A stretch of 64,000 bases of DNA from Micromonospora sp. CP22 (GCF_009712475.1 NZ_VCJO01000013.1:1-64000), one strand, 5' to 3'. Positions 25,570 to 35,285 are shown, numbered from the stretch's first letter. Notes: a model not told the origin generated them from the letters alone. Numbers and translations: made by a program.

Positions 25570-27813
25570 ATGCGAAGTCACTCAACGAAGCGATGCCTGA
25601 CAATGCCCCCCAACGCGGAGTCGATTCGCGTATCGTCCCCCCTCGTGTCGCCTATCCGATTCACCGATGATTCCGGACCTGAGCGCGGCGGACACGGCCG
25701 AGTGGCGGAGGCGGACCTACCCGCCGACCGGCCCGCTCCAGCTTCCATCGACCCGCGCGAACTCGCCAGCCGGTTCGAGGACGAGAAGCCCGGCCGGGTG
25801 CTGACCGGGCCGGTCGCCGTCGTCCTGACCGCTGCCACGCTGGTGATCGGCCTGCTCGCGCTCTGGCAGGTGTTCCGTCCGCTGGCGCAGGGCAGCAAGT
25901 ACTACCTGATCTTCTTCCTGGCCGGCGTACTCCCGTTGGTCTTCCTCGCCTACCCGGCCGACCTGCGGCTGCCGCGCCGCCTGCGGGCGCTGGTCACCGG
26001 TCGGGCTCCGGCGACGCCTGACCTCGACACCACCGGGTCCGGCAGCGGCCCCAGCCGGATCGACTGGCTGTTGGCCGTCGCGGCGCTGGCCGCCTGCCTG
26101 TACCCGGTGCTGCCGGTCGCCCTGGCCGGCGGTGGCGGCGGCTACGACGCCTTCCTCGACCGGCAGGGACTGCTGGTCGGGATGGACGTGGCGATGGGCA
26201 CCGTGCTGCTGCTCCTGCTGTTGGAGGGCTGCCGGCGCACCACCGGATGGATCCTGCCCGCCGTCTGCGTGGTCTTCCTCGGCTACGGCTACTACGGCGG
26301 GCTGCTGCCGCAGAACTGGGCGGTGGCCCACGCCGGGCTGGACTTCGGGCAGCTGGTCGACGCCTTCTACAACTCCGACAGCGGCTTCTACGGCACCCCA
26401 CTGGACGTGGCCGCCACGTACATCGTGCTGTTCACCATCTACGGGGCGGTGCTCGACCTCTCCGGTGCCGGGCGCTTCTTCGTGAACCTGTCCGCAGCGG
26501 CGTTCCGGCGCTCGCGTACCGCCGCCGGTCGCACCGCCGTGGCCTCCGGCTTCCTGCTCGGTACCGTGTCCGGCTCCGGCGCGGCCACCACCGTGAGCAT
26601 CGGCGCGGTCACCTGGCCGATCCTGCGCCGGGCCGGGTACCCGGCGGAACGGGCCGGGGGGATGCTCGCCGCCGCCGGCGTGGGCGCCATCCTGTCCCCG
26701 CCGACGCTCGGCGCGGCAGCCTTCATCATCGCCGAGTACCTCGGCGTGTCCTACCTGGAGGTGCTCGGCTGGGCGACGGTGCCGACGATCCTCTACTACC
26801 TCGGCATCGTGCTCTCGGTCGAGATCGACGCACGCCGCTCCGGGGTACGGCCGGCGGCTCTTGAGGCCAGCTCCGTCTGGCGGCTGCTGGCCCGTTCCGG
26901 CTACCACTTCGCCAGCCTGTTCGCCATCATCGGGCTGCTCGCCGTCGGGCTGTCCGCCACCCGCGCCGTGGTGCTGGCCACCCTGCTGGCGGTCGTCCTG
27001 TCCTTCCTGGACCGGGCCCACCGGCTCACCCCGGCCCGGCTGGTCGCCGCGCTCTCCAACGGCGTACGCGGAGTCCTCGCGGTCACCGTCGTCTGCGCGG
27101 CGGCCGGCATCATCACCGCCACCACCACCAAGACCGGCCTCGGGCCGCAGGCCGCGGCGCTGCTGGTCAATGCCGCGAGCGCGGCCAGCTCCGAGCCGGC
27201 CGTGGTGCTCGCCCTGACCGCCCTGCTCGCCGCCGTCGCGCTCAGCCTGCTCGGGCTGGCCATCCCGGTGACCGCGTCGTTCGTGATCGGCTGGGTGATC
27301 ATCGGGCCGGCGCTGCTCGACCTCGGGGTCACCGCTCCCGCCGCCGCCATGTTCGTCTTCTACTTCGCGGTGCTGTCCGAGGTGTCGCCGCCGACCGCGC
27401 TCGCCGCCGTCGCCGCCGCCGCGGTCACCGGCGGGCGACTGGTGCCCACCATGTGGCACACCCTGCGGTACGCGCTGCCGGCGTACCTGATCCCGCTGGC
27501 GTTCGTGGTCACCCCGACCGGCCTCGGCCTGCTCGGCATCGGTGGGCCGCGGCGCATCCTCGTCGCCGCCGGGGTCACCGCCCTCAGCGTCGCGGTGCTC
27601 GCCGTCGCGGCCGGCGGATGGCTGCCCGGCGTCGGCCCGGCCGGCGTGCCGGAACGCGTGGTCGGTGCGGTCGCCGGCTTGACGCTGCTCTGGCTGCAAC
27701 CCGTACCCGTCGCGATCGGCGCCGTGCTGGCCGGCGTCATGGCGGTGGGTGTCTACGTACGACGCGGATTCGCCGGCTCCTCCGGCGGGACGCGAGCCGG
27801 ATCACCGGCATGA
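25570..27813 (+). CDS. TRAP transporter fused permease (DctQM type)
   Basis: The 747-residue protein is mostly membrane, with an N-terminal four-helix part (from about residue 80) and a large permease part. It has the TRAP signatures LLGTVSGSGAATTVSIG, GGMLAAAGVGAILSPPTLGAAAF and VFYFAVLSEVSPPTALAA. Fused permeases of this kind pair with TAXI-type binding proteins, and two such genes lie downstream. Transport would be sodium or proton driven. The true start is uncertain: the first 70 residues are polar and poorly conserved-looking, and GTG at 25645 or 25702 are alternatives. The stop overlaps an ATG in frame with the TAXI gene. Confidence 0.9.
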   Translation: MRSHSTKRCLTMPPNAESIRVSSPLVSPIRFTDDSGPERGGHGRVAEADLPADRPAPASIDPRELASRFEDEKPGRVLTGPVAVVLTAATLVIGLLALWQVFRPLAQGSKYYLIFFLAGVLPLVFLAYPADLRLPRRLRALVTGRAPATPDLDTTGSGSGPSRIDWLLAVAALAACLYPVLPVALAGGGGGYDAFLDRQGLLVGMDVAMGTVLLLLLLEGCRRTTGWILPAVCVVFLGYGYYGGLLPQNWAVAHAGLDFGQLVDAFYNSDSGFYGTPLDVAATYIVLFTIYGAVLDLSGAGRFFVNLSAAAFRRSRTAAGRTAVASGFLLGTVSGSGAATTVSIGAVTWPILRRAGYPAERAGGMLAAAGVGAILSPPTLGAAAFIIAEYLGVSYLEVLGWATVPTILYYLGIVLSVEIDARRSGVRPAALEASSVWRLLARSGYHFASLFAIIGLLAVGLSATRAVVLATLLAVVLSFLDRAHRLTPARLVAALSNGVRGVLAVTVVCAAAGIITATTTKTGLGPQAAALLVNAASAASSEPAVVLALTALLAAVALSLLGLAIPVTASFVIGWVIIGPALLDLGVTAPAAAMFVFYFAVLSEVSPPTALAAVAAAAVTGGRLVPTMWHTLRYALPAYLIPLAFVVTPTGLGLLGIGGPRRILVAAGVTALSVAVLAVAAGGWLPGVGPAGVPERVVGAVAGLTLLWLQPVPVAIGAVLAGVMAVGVYVRRGFAGSSGGTRAGSPA

Positions 27814-27830
27814 ACCAGGAAGGAGACAGC

Positions 27831-28850
27831 GTGGGACGGATCAACGTGCGGCTCGTGGCCGGGGTGGGAGTCCTCGCCCTCGTCGCCGTCGGCACCGCCG
27901 GATGCGGAGGCCGGCAGGGTGCCGCCGCCACGGACGACACCGCGAGTGCCGTCACCTGTGAGGTGGCCGAGAACACCCGGGTGGGCATCGCCACCGGTAA
28001 CGCCACCGGCGTCTACTACGTGGTCGGCAACGCCCTGGCCAGCCAGCTCTCGGACAGCACCGGCGGTCGGTTGACCGGCACGGCGGCCGAGACCGGAGCG
28101 TCGGTCCAGAACATCGAACAGCTCGTCGGCGGCCAGTACGACGTGGCGTTCTCGCTGTTCGACACCGCCGTCAACGCGGTGCAGGGCAAGGGCAGCTTCT
28201 CCGCCCCGCAGCCGGTGGAGGCGTTGGCCCGGATCTACGACAACTACACCCAGGTGGTCGTCCGGGCCGACTCGGGGATCAACTCGGTGGCCGACATGCG
28301 CGGCAAGAAGATCTCGACGGGCTCCCCCAAGTCCGGCACCGAGGTCATCGCGCACCGGCTGCTGGAGGCCGCCGGCCTGAACCCGGCCACCGACGTCCAG
28401 GCCCAGCGGCTCGATCTCACCAAGACCGTGGAGGGCGTCAAGGACGGCACCATCGACGGCTTCTTCTGGTCCGGCGGCCTGCCCACCGGCGGTGTCACCG
28501 ACCTGTTCACCACCGCCGGTGACAAGGTGAAGTTCATCGACGTCACCCCGCTGCTGCCCAAGATGAGTGAGCTGAACCCCGCGTACCAGGCCGGCACGAT
28601 CGGCAAGGACGTGTACTCCACCGAGGCGGACACCCCGACCATCGTGGTCCCGAACGTTCTGCTCGTCCGCAAGGACCTCGACGCCAACGTGGCCTGCGCC
28701 ATCACTCGGACCGTGTTCGAGAAGCGCGAGGCACTGGCCCAGGCCAACCCCGCTGCCAAGGGCATCGCCCTGGACACCGCCCGCAAGACCGACCCGGTCG
28801 GTCTGCACCGGGGCGCGGCCAAGGCGTTGCAGGACCTCGGCGCGAGCTGA
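27831..28850 (+). CDS. TAXI-family TRAP transporter solute-binding lipoprotein (first copy)
   Basis: The 339-residue protein has a hydrophobic leader with a Cys near residue 26 (GTAG-CGG), a probable lipidation site. The TAXI fold is marked by IATGNATGVYYVVGNAL, GASVQNIEQL, the STGSPKSGT loop and DGFFWSGGLPTGGV. TAXI proteins bind small carboxylates such as glutamate-like compounds, but the ligand cannot be read here. The start was chosen as GTG at 27831 with AGGAAGGAG upstream; an in-frame ATG at 27810 overlaps the permease stop. It should feed the fused permease. Confidence 0.9.
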   Translation: MGRINVRLVAGVGVLALVAVGTAGCGGRQGAAATDDTASAVTCEVAENTRVGIATGNATGVYYVVGNALASQLSDSTGGRLTGTAAETGASVQNIEQLVGGQYDVAFSLFDTAVNAVQGKGSFSAPQPVEALARIYDNYTQVVVRADSGINSVADMRGKKISTGSPKSGTEVIAHRLLEAAGLNPATDVQAQRLDLTKTVEGVKDGTIDGFFWSGGLPTGGVTDLFTTAGDKVKFIDVTPLLPKMSELNPAYQAGTIGKDVYSTEADTPTIVVPNVLLVRKDLDANVACAITRTVFEKREALAQANPAAKGIALDTARKTDPVGLHRGAAKALQDLGAS

Positions 28851-28911
28851 ACCACCAGCGGCCGGGTCGGGTCAGCACCCGGCCCGGCCGCCCAGACCTC
28901 GGGAGCCCCCC

Positions 28912-31260
28912 GTGCCGCTGCCCTCGCTGGCTCGCGTACGCCGCCACAACCGTCCGTCCGGTCACACGGACCGGTTGTGGTCTGTGCGTACCCAACTGCT
29001 CGCACCCATCCTGATCGCCACCGCCGGTCTGCTCGTGCTGGGTGCCATCCAGACCGGTGACGCCCTGGCCGCCTCCACCGACGCCGAACGGGCCCGGGTG
29101 CTGGCGGGCACCGCCACCACCACCGTCTCGTTGGTGCACGAGCTGGAACGGGAACTCGGCGAGACGGCCGCCCTCCGTCAGCGCGGTGGTACCTCCGGTC
29201 GCCAGTTGGTCGACGCCCAGCGGCGGCGGGTCGACGAGGCCAGCGTGCGCTACCAGAACGCCAGTTCCGAGGCCCGCCGCACCGCGCCGGACCTCGGCCG
29301 CGCCCTCGACGAGGTCACCGAGCACCTCGACCAGCTCGACGAGGCCCGGTCGGCGGCGCTCACCACCGACAACGCCGACGGTACGTATGTGGCACTCGTG
29401 GAGTCGCTGCTCGCCGTCGCCGACGCGCTCCCCGCCCAGCTACGCGATCCCGAGCTGGCCAACCGGGCCCGTGAGGTGGCCGCGATCACGGCCCAGGAGC
29501 ACCTGGCCTCGCTGGAACGTGACCTGCTGCGGGCCATCTTCGTTCGAGGTGAGCTGGTCCAGGGCGAGCTGGCCCGGTTGGGTCGGCTACGCGGGGCGCA
29601 GGAACAGCGCCAGGCCGAGTTCTCCCGGATCGCCGGGGAACGCGCCACCGACGCGTACACGCGGCTGATCGCCGGTGGTGACGTCTCCACCGCGCGGCGG
29701 ATGCGCGACAGCGCGTTGAACGCCGACAGCGAACCGGCCGCGCTCGCCGCCGACGGCGACGCCTGGTACGTCGCCCAGAGCGGTGCCATCCGCCGGTTCA
29801 ACCTGCTCGGCCGGGACCTCTCCGACGAACTCGACAGGCGCGCCGCCGAACTGGCCACCGACGCACGTCAACGAGCGCTGGCCACCGGTGGTTCCACCGC
29901 CGCGCTGGCCCTGGTCTCGCTGGTCACCGCCGCGCTGCTGGCGGTACGCACCAGCCGTCGGCTACGCCGACTGCGGGTGGCGGCGCTGGCGATGGCACAT
30001 CGGGAACTACCCGAGCGGATCACCGCCATCTCCACCGGCGACAGCAGGCCCACCGAGAGTTCGGCTTCGCAGCTCACCGCCGGGATCAGCCGTGGACGCG
30101 ACGAGATCGCCCAGGTCGCCGAGGCGTTCGACACCGTCAACCGGGCGGCGCTGCGGCTCGCCGGTGAGCAGGCCGAACTGCGGATGGACGTGACCCGGAT
30201 GGTCGAGGCCCTGGCCCGCCGGATCCGAACGCTGATCACCCGGCAGTTGCGGCTGCTCGACGAGTTCGAGCAGGAGGAGACGGATCCGGACGCGCTGGCC
30301 CGACTCTTCGCCCTCGACCACCTCGCCGCTCGGATGCGACGCAACGGGGAGAACCTGCTGGTCCTCGCCGGCGGCGAGCCCGGCCGGTCGCAGGACGGGC
30401 CGCACCTGGTGGCCGACGTCGTCCGTGGTGCCGCCTCCGAGATCGAGGAGTACGCCCGCGTCGAGATCGACGTGCCCACCGCGGGTGTGCAGGGATCGGC
30501 GGTCGGCAACCTGGTGCACCTGCTGGCCGAGTTGCTGGAGAACGCCACCTCGTACTCCCCGCCGCACACCCCGGTGCATGTGGACGGTCGACGCACCGTC
30601 GACGGGCTGACCCTGCGCGTACACGACCAGGGCATCGGCATCGGCGAGAGCCGGCTGGTCGAGATCAACGAGCGGCTGCGCGCCCCGGCCGCGCTCTCCA
30701 GCGCGGCGGCCGGCAGCATGGGCCTGCACGTGGTGGCGCACCTGGCGGCCCGGCACGGGATCCAGGTGCGGCTGCACAGCGCCGGGGCCGGAACGGTGGC
30801 CCAGGTCGACGTGCCCGAGGCGTTGCTGACCCGGGTGGAGCAGGTCACCGGCCGCCCGACCGCGCCGACCGCGCAATCCTGGTTCCGGGGCGGGCAGGCC
30901 GCTCCGGCGGCAGCCGCCGTGGATCACTTCGACGTGCACCGGGCGCCGACGATGACGTTGCCGGTGGTGGGCAACGGCGCGACCGCCTGGACGCCTGTGC
31001 CGCCGGTGAACGTCGCGCCGCACACCGCGCCCGCGTCGGACTGGCGGCCCGGTGCCGCCCGCCCCGCAGAGGCCACCTCGGTCGGCCTGCCCCGGCGGGT
31101 ACGCGGCGGCGGCCTCGCCTCCGAACTGCACGACGTGCCGCCCCCGCAGTCCGCGCCGGACCTGCTCGACCCCGAGGTGGTACGCGCGCGGCTGTCCGCG
31201 CTCTCCGCCGGAGTGGCCCACGCGATGCGACGAAACCAGCAGACGAACGGGAGACCTTAG
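28912..31260 (+). CDS. Conservon-type (CvnA-like) sensor histidine kinase with nitrate/nitrite-sensing-like extracellular domain
   Basis: The 782-residue protein has a membrane segment near residues 30-50, an extracellular helical domain of the nitrate/nitrite-sensing type (about 55-325), and a second membrane segment (about 325-345). A HAMP-like linker follows, then the actinobacterial dimerisation segment FALDHLAARMRRNGENLLVL. The ATPase domain has LAELLENATSYSPP, HDQGIGIG and GSMGLHVVAHLAARHG. The last 130 residues are Pro/Ala-rich. Streptomyces CvnA kinases have the same build and sit with a roadblock protein, a DUF742 protein and a small GTPase; only the roadblock partner follows here. 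The GTG start follows GGGAG. Confidence 0.88.
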   Translation: MPLPSLARVRRHNRPSGHTDRLWSVRTQLLAPILIATAGLLVLGAIQTGDALAASTDAERARVLAGTATTTVSLVHELERELGETAALRQRGGTSGRQLVDAQRRRVDEASVRYQNASSEARRTAPDLGRALDEVTEHLDQLDEARSAALTTDNADGTYVALVESLLAVADALPAQLRDPELANRAREVAAITAQEHLASLERDLLRAIFVRGELVQGELARLGRLRGAQEQRQAEFSRIAGERATDAYTRLIAGGDVSTARRMRDSALNADSEPAALAADGDAWYVAQSGAIRRFNLLGRDLSDELDRRAAELATDARQRALATGGSTAALALVSLVTAALLAVRTSRRLRRLRVAALAMAHRELPERITAISTGDSRPTESSASQLTAGISRGRDEIAQVAEAFDTVNRAALRLAGEQAELRMDVTRMVEALARRIRTLITRQLRLLDEFEQEETDPDALARLFALDHLAARMRRNGENLLVLAGGEPGRSQDGPHLVADVVRGAASEIEEYARVEIDVPTAGVQGSAVGNLVHLLAELLENATSYSPPHTPVHVDGRRTVDGLTLRVHDQGIGIGESRLVEINERLRAPAALSSAAAGSMGLHVVAHLAARHGIQVRLHSAGAGTVAQVDVPEALLTRVEQVTGRPTAPTAQSWFRGGQAAPAAAAVDHFDVHRAPTMTLPVVGNGATAWTPVPPVNVAPHTAPASDWRPGAARPAEATSVGLPRRVRGGGLASELHDVPPPQSAPDLLDPEVVRARLSALSAGVAHAMRRNQQTNGRP

Positions 31261-31686
31261 ATGACGTCCAACGGCAGCCCCGGCCTCGACTGGCTCCTGG
31301 CGAACTTCGCCGAGCAGGTGCCGGACGTGTCGCATGCCCTCGCCGTATCCGGGGACGGGCTGCGGCTGGCCGCTTCACCGCACCTCTCCACCGACCAGGC
31401 GGACCAGCTCGCCGCCGTGATCAGCGGCCTGGCCAGCCTGACCATCGGCGCGGCCCGGTTGATGTCCGCCGGTCGGGTCCGTCAGCAGATCGTCGACATG
31501 GACGGCGGTGTGCTGCTGGTGATGGCGGTCGGTGACCGTGCCCTGATCGGCGTGCTGGCGTCCGCCGGATGCGACCTGGGCCAGATCGGGTACGAGACGG
31601 CGACGCTGGTGCAGCGGGTCGCCGAGGCTCTCGAACCGTCCGCCCGCTCCTGGGCGGATCAGCAACCCGGTCAGGTACCGGCATGA
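31261..31686 (+). CDS. Roadblock/LC7-domain protein (CvnB-like)
   Basis: The 141-residue protein reads LDWLLANFAEQVPDVSHALAVSGDGLRLAAS and VLLVMAVGDRALIGVLASAGCDLGQIGYE, the classic roadblock pattern of CvnB proteins. It begins on the base after the kinase stop, with GGGAGA as ribosome site inside the kinase gene, so the two are coupled. Such proteins bind the kinase or small GTPases in Streptomyces conservons. No DUF742 or GTPase gene follows here. Confidence 0.9.
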   Translation: MTSNGSPGLDWLLANFAEQVPDVSHALAVSGDGLRLAASPHLSTDQADQLAAVISGLASLTIGAARLMSAGRVRQQIVDMDGGVLLVMAVGDRALIGVLASAGCDLGQIGYETATLVQRVAEALEPSARSWADQQPGQVPA

Positions 31687-32651
31687 GTCGGGGTCGGCGG
31701 TTGGTGGCGGGGCTGCTGGCGGTCGCGCTTCTCACCGCCTGCGGCGCCGAGGGCGACTCGGAGTCGCGTCCATGGCACGACGGGCGCATCTTCCTCGCCA
31801 CCGGCAACACCACCGGGGTCTACTACCAACTCGGTGGCGGCTACGCCGACGTGATCAGCCGTCACCTGCCCGGCTACGAGGCTCGTGCCGAGCCGACCGG
31901 GGCCTCCGGTGAGAACATCACCCGGCTGGCCGACGGGGACATGGAGATCGCCTTCAGCCTGGCCGACACCGCGGCGGACGCCGTCGCCGGACGCGGCGCG
32001 TTCAACGGCCGTCCGCAACCGGTCCGCGCGCTGGCCCGGGTCTACAGCAACTACACCCACGTGATCGTCCGGGCCAACGCGCAGATCACCGACCTCGCCG
32101 GGCTGCGCGGCAAACGGGTCTCCACCGGATCACCGAAGTCCGGCACCGACGTCATCGCCGCCCGGATGCTCGCCGCCGCCGGTCTCGATCCGGAACGGGA
32201 CGTACGCCGGGCCCGGCTGTCCCTGCCGGAAACGGTGGCCCGGATGCGCAACGGCACCCTCGACGCGATGTTCTTCTCCGGCGGGCTACCCACGCCGGGC
32301 ATCGCCGACCTGCTCACCAACGCGCCGGGCCGGTTCCGGCTGCTGCCGGTGGCCGACCTGATCGAGCCGTTGAGCGCCACGCACGGCGCGGTCTACACCA
32401 CCGGCGAACTGCCCCGCGACGCCTACGACACACCGTCGGGCACCCCGACCGTGACCGTCGCCAACGTGATCCTGGTCAGCGCGGAGATGCCCGACGACCT
32501 GGCGTACGACCTGACCCGCCTGCTCTTCACCTACCAGGCCGACCTGGCGCTGGCGCACCCCGAGGCGCGCAACTTCGACCGGGAGTCCGCCGCCACCACC
32601 GACCCCATCCCCCTGCATCCGGGCGCCGCCCGCTACTACCAGGGCGGCTGA
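31683..32651 (+). CDS. TAXI-family solute-binding lipoprotein (second copy)
   Basis: The 322-residue protein has a lipobox LLTA-C at about residue 20 and the same landmarks as the first TAXI protein: ATGNTTGVYYQLGGGYADV, GASGENITRLADGD, STGSPKSGTDVIAARML and DAMFFSGGLPTPGI. It overlaps the roadblock gene by ATGA. Being tied to the sensor kinase rather than the permease, it may serve as the kinase's ligand receptor, or it may be a second receptor for the transporter; this is inference. Confidence 0.88.
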   Translation: MSRGRRLVAGLLAVALLTACGAEGDSESRPWHDGRIFLATGNTTGVYYQLGGGYADVISRHLPGYEARAEPTGASGENITRLADGDMEIAFSLADTAADAVAGRGAFNGRPQPVRALARVYSNYTHVIVRANAQITDLAGLRGKRVSTGSPKSGTDVIAARMLAAAGLDPERDVRRARLSLPETVARMRNGTLDAMFFSGGLPTPGIADLLTNAPGRFRLLPVADLIEPLSATHGAVYTTGELPRDAYDTPSGTPTVTVANVILVSAEMPDDLAYDLTRLLFTYQADLALAHPEARNFDRESAATTDPIPLHPGAARYYQGG

Positions 32652-32660
32652 CCGGTCCCA

Positions 32661-32700
32661 CGATCGTGGACGGTTCCGGTGACGGGGCCGTCCACGATCG
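32661..32700. terminator. Hairpin terminator between TAXI gene and dnaG-linked gene
   Basis: CGATCGTGGACGG and its perfect complement flank a 14-base loop, 9 bases after the TAXI stop and before the convergent gene at 32739. Confidence 0.65.
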
Positions 32701-32738
32701 GCCTACTCACGCGTGGCGGTCCTCGCGGATCGACGCTC

Positions 32739-33275
32739 TCAGAGGTCGGCGGGGGTGGTGGCGGTGCGGGCGGCGGCGACGAGGCGGTCGGTCTCGGCGA
32801 GGACGTCGGGGTCGTCGATGGGGGTACCCGGGTCGTAGTGCACCATCCAGGTCAGCCCGTCGCGGCCGGAGACCCGGCGACCGACGATCCGACCCGACCC
32901 CCCGGGTAGGGCGTGGTGCTGGGTGTACGCGACGGAGCGGGTGACCCGGGCGCGTACCTGGTGCGGCAGGTCACCCGGGTCGAGCAGCAGGTACCGCTCG
33001 GCGGGCAGGTCGGCGACCACCAGGTAGCCGTCCCGTTCGGCGACCTGCTCGCCCGCGGTGACGGTCAGTTCCCGGCCCGACCAGACGGCCTTGACCACGT
33101 CGTGCCAGCCGATCCGGTGACCCCGGCCCGGCAGCCAGAGCCCGAGGTTGGTGGCGACGACCACCCCGTCACCCTCGCCGTTGCCGGCGGCGGCCCAGGC
33201 CAGCACCCGTTCGTCGCGCTCCAGCGGCGGCCGGTCGGCTGGCGGCAGCTTCGGCCGGCGGCGGAACAGTGGCAT
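32739..33275 (-). CDS. Conserved actinobacterial protein next to dnaG (PH-like fold suspected)
   Basis: A 178-residue soluble protein with WAAAGNGEGDGVVVATNLGLWL and IGWHDVVKAVW, a pattern seen in bacterial pleckstrin-homology-like proteins of the YokE sort, followed by DPGDLPHQVRARVTRSV. I cannot assign a function. It follows dnaG after only two bases and is therefore in the same transcript. Confidence 0.7.
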   Translation of the reverse strand: MPLFRRRPKLPPADRPPLERDERVLAWAAAGNGEGDGVVVATNLGLWLPGRGHRIGWHDVVKAVWSGRELTVTAGEQVAERDGYLVVADLPAERYLLLDPGDLPHQVRARVTRSVAYTQHHALPGGSGRIVGRRVSGRDGLTWMVHYDPGTPIDDPDVLAETDRLVAAARTATTPADL

Positions 33276-33277
33276 CC

Positions 33278-35146
33278 CTACAACCCTCCCGCCGCCTGCT
33301 CGCGCAGGGCACGGGCATGCTGCTCCAACGAGAGCAGCTCACCGAAGGCGGCGAAGTACTCGTCCTTGTTGTTGACCGGATTGATCCGCTGGATCCGTGA
33401 CTTCAGTTCCCGGATCCGCGCGGTGACCGACCCCCACTGCAACCGGGCCATGGTGACCGAGACGTAGCGCGGATCCGGCTCGCCGTCGATCCGCAGCGGC
33501 TCCACGGCCAGTTCGCCGACCAACGCCTGGGCGGCGAGGTCCTCGCAGGCGTCGCGTACCGATTCGATCCACACCGCGCCACCGGCCGCCGACGCGGCCC
33601 CACCGGCTGCGGCGATCGCCGCCCGGACGGCCACGTGCACCGGGTGCCGGTAGTCGCCGGCCTCGACCGCGTCGAACATCGGACCGGCCAGCACCGGCTC
33701 CTGGAGGGCGAGTTTCAACGCCTCGCGTTCGACCATCGACTGCGGGCTGTCCACACTCGGCTCGGTCCGCTGCGCGGGGCGGGCCGCCGGGCCGTCGGCG
33801 GGTCGACCCGAGGCGGCGGCCTGCACCGCCCGCTGCACCGGTTCGATCTCCATGCCGAGGTCACCGGCGAGCTTGCGGACGTACTCCGGGCGCTTCTCCC
33901 GGTCCTTGAGCTTCGCCACCAGGGGTGCGGCACGCCGCATCGCCTCGACCCGACCGTCCACGGTGTCCAGGTCGTACCGGCTGATCACGTGACGTAGCGC
34001 GAAGTCGACGAGCGGCTCACGGCGGGCGACCAGGTCACGCACGGCCAGGTCGCCCTTGGCCAGGCGCAGCTCGCACGGGTCCATGTTGTCGGGGCTGACC
34101 GCGATGAAGGTACGCCCGACGAAGCGCTGGTCGTCGTCGAAGGCGCGCAGCGCGGCCTTCTGCCCGGCCGCGTCCCCGTCGAAGGTAAAGATGATCTCAC
34201 CGGCGACCGCGTCGGTGTCCAGTAGCAGCCGCCGCAGTACGCCGATGTGGTCGGCGCCGAACGCGGTGCCGCAGGTCGCCACTGCGGTCGGTACGCCGGC
34301 CAGGTGGCACGCCATCACGTCGGTGTAGCCCTCGACCACCACCACCCGCCCCTGCTTGGCGATCTCCCGTTTGGCCTGGTCGATGCCGTAGAGCACGTGG
34401 GACTTCTTGTAGATCGGCGTCTCGGGGGTGTTCAGGTACTTCGGGCCGTCGTCGTCGGCGAAGAGCTTGCGCGCGCCGAAGCCGACCACGTCGCCGGTCA
34501 GGTCCCGGATCGGCCAGAGCAGCCGACGACGGAACCGGTCGATCAGGCTGCCCGAGCGGGCCGGACGGGACAGCCCCGCGGTGACCAGTTCGTCGTGGCT
34601 GAAGCCACGCTGCCGCAGGTGCTTGGTGAGCAGGTCCCACCCGTCGGGGGCGAAACCGCAGCCGTACCGCTGCGCGGCGGCCCGGTCGAAGCCGCGCTCG
34701 GCCAGGAACTCCCGGGCCGGACGCGCACCGGCGGTGGCCAGTTGCGCGGTGTAGAACTCGACGGCGGCGGTGTGCGCGGCGACCAGCCGCTGCCTCTGCC
34801 CCTGCTGCGGGCGGTGCGGCCGGGGCGTGGACCGGTCGTCCTCCACGTACCGCAGTTGCAGACCGGCGCGGGCAGCGAGCCGCTCCACCGCCTCGACGAA
34901 GCTGAGGTGCTCGGCGTCCATCAGGAACTTGATGGCGTCGCCGCCGGCACCGCAGCCGAAGCAGTACCAGACGTTACGGGCGGGCGAGACGTTGAACGAG
35001 GGACTCTTCTCGTCGTGGAAGGGGCAGAGCCCCTTGAGGTTGCCGCCACCCGCCGACCGGAGCGTCACCGTCTCGGAGATGATCTCGGCGATGGACGTAC
35101 GCTCACGGACCAGCGCGATGTCCTCGTCCCGGATCCGCCCCGCCAT
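33278..35146 (-). CDS. dnaG: DNA primase DnaG
   Basis: The 622-residue protein makes RNA primers for replication. The CHC2 zinc finger is complete: Cys41, His44, Cys62 and Cys65 in LCPFHDEKSP and NVWYCFGCG. The TOPRIM part has VVVVEGYTDVM, FTFDGDAAGQKAA and SPDNMDPCE with the acidic catalytic residues, and the C-terminal DnaB-binding helical domain follows. The start at 35146 (MAGRIRDED) has GGAGGTGG upstream; the 16 codons before it are not supported. A 54-bp repeat lies upstream of the gene. The locus with dgt nearby is a common actinobacterial arrangement. Confidence 0.96.
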   Translation of the reverse strand: MAGRIRDEDIALVRERTSIAEIISETVTLRSAGGGNLKGLCPFHDEKSPSFNVSPARNVWYCFGCGAGGDAIKFLMDAEHLSFVEAVERLAARAGLQLRYVEDDRSTPRPHRPQQGQRQRLVAAHTAAVEFYTAQLATAGARPAREFLAERGFDRAAAQRYGCGFAPDGWDLLTKHLRQRGFSHDELVTAGLSRPARSGSLIDRFRRRLLWPIRDLTGDVVGFGARKLFADDDGPKYLNTPETPIYKKSHVLYGIDQAKREIAKQGRVVVVEGYTDVMACHLAGVPTAVATCGTAFGADHIGVLRRLLLDTDAVAGEIIFTFDGDAAGQKAALRAFDDDQRFVGRTFIAVSPDNMDPCELRLAKGDLAVRDLVARREPLVDFALRHVISRYDLDTVDGRVEAMRRAAPLVAKLKDREKRPEYVRKLAGDLGMEIEPVQRAVQAAASGRPADGPAARPAQRTEPSVDSPQSMVEREALKLALQEPVLAGPMFDAVEAGDYRHPVHVAVRAAIAAAGGAASAAGGAVWIESVRDACEDLAAQALVGELAVEPLRIDGEPDPRYVSVTMARLQWGSVTARIRELKSRIQRINPVNNKDEYFAAFGELLSLEQHARALREQAAGGL

Positions 35147-35190
35147 ACCGCCACCTCCTCGACCTACATCCTGCCCTGCCCGCCCCCAGC

Positions 35191-35244
35191 GCAAGGAAGG
35201 GCCCCTTGTTAACGCCTCCGGTATAGGAAGGGGCCCTTCCTAAC
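35191..35244. repeat. 54-bp palindromic intergenic repeat, copy 2
   Basis: Copy 2 of the family. Arms AAGGAAGGGCCCCTTGTTAA and AGGAAGGGGCCCTTCCTAAC flank GCCTCCGGT. It sits between the 5' side of dnaG and the 3' end of the siderophore-interacting gene. Confidence 0.8.
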
Positions 35245-35285
35245 ATCCAAGGCGCGGGGCGAAGAGGTGGTTGTCGCTGCGACGG

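Noticed and set aside
25717..27699. 660-codon minus-strand open frame
   Set aside because: Antisense of the TRAP permease gene; extremely Gly/Gln/Asp/His-rich with no domain.
28912..31686. Full conservon (CvnA-D)
   Set aside because: Only kinase and roadblock genes are present; the next gene is a TAXI protein, with no DUF742 or GTPase gene.
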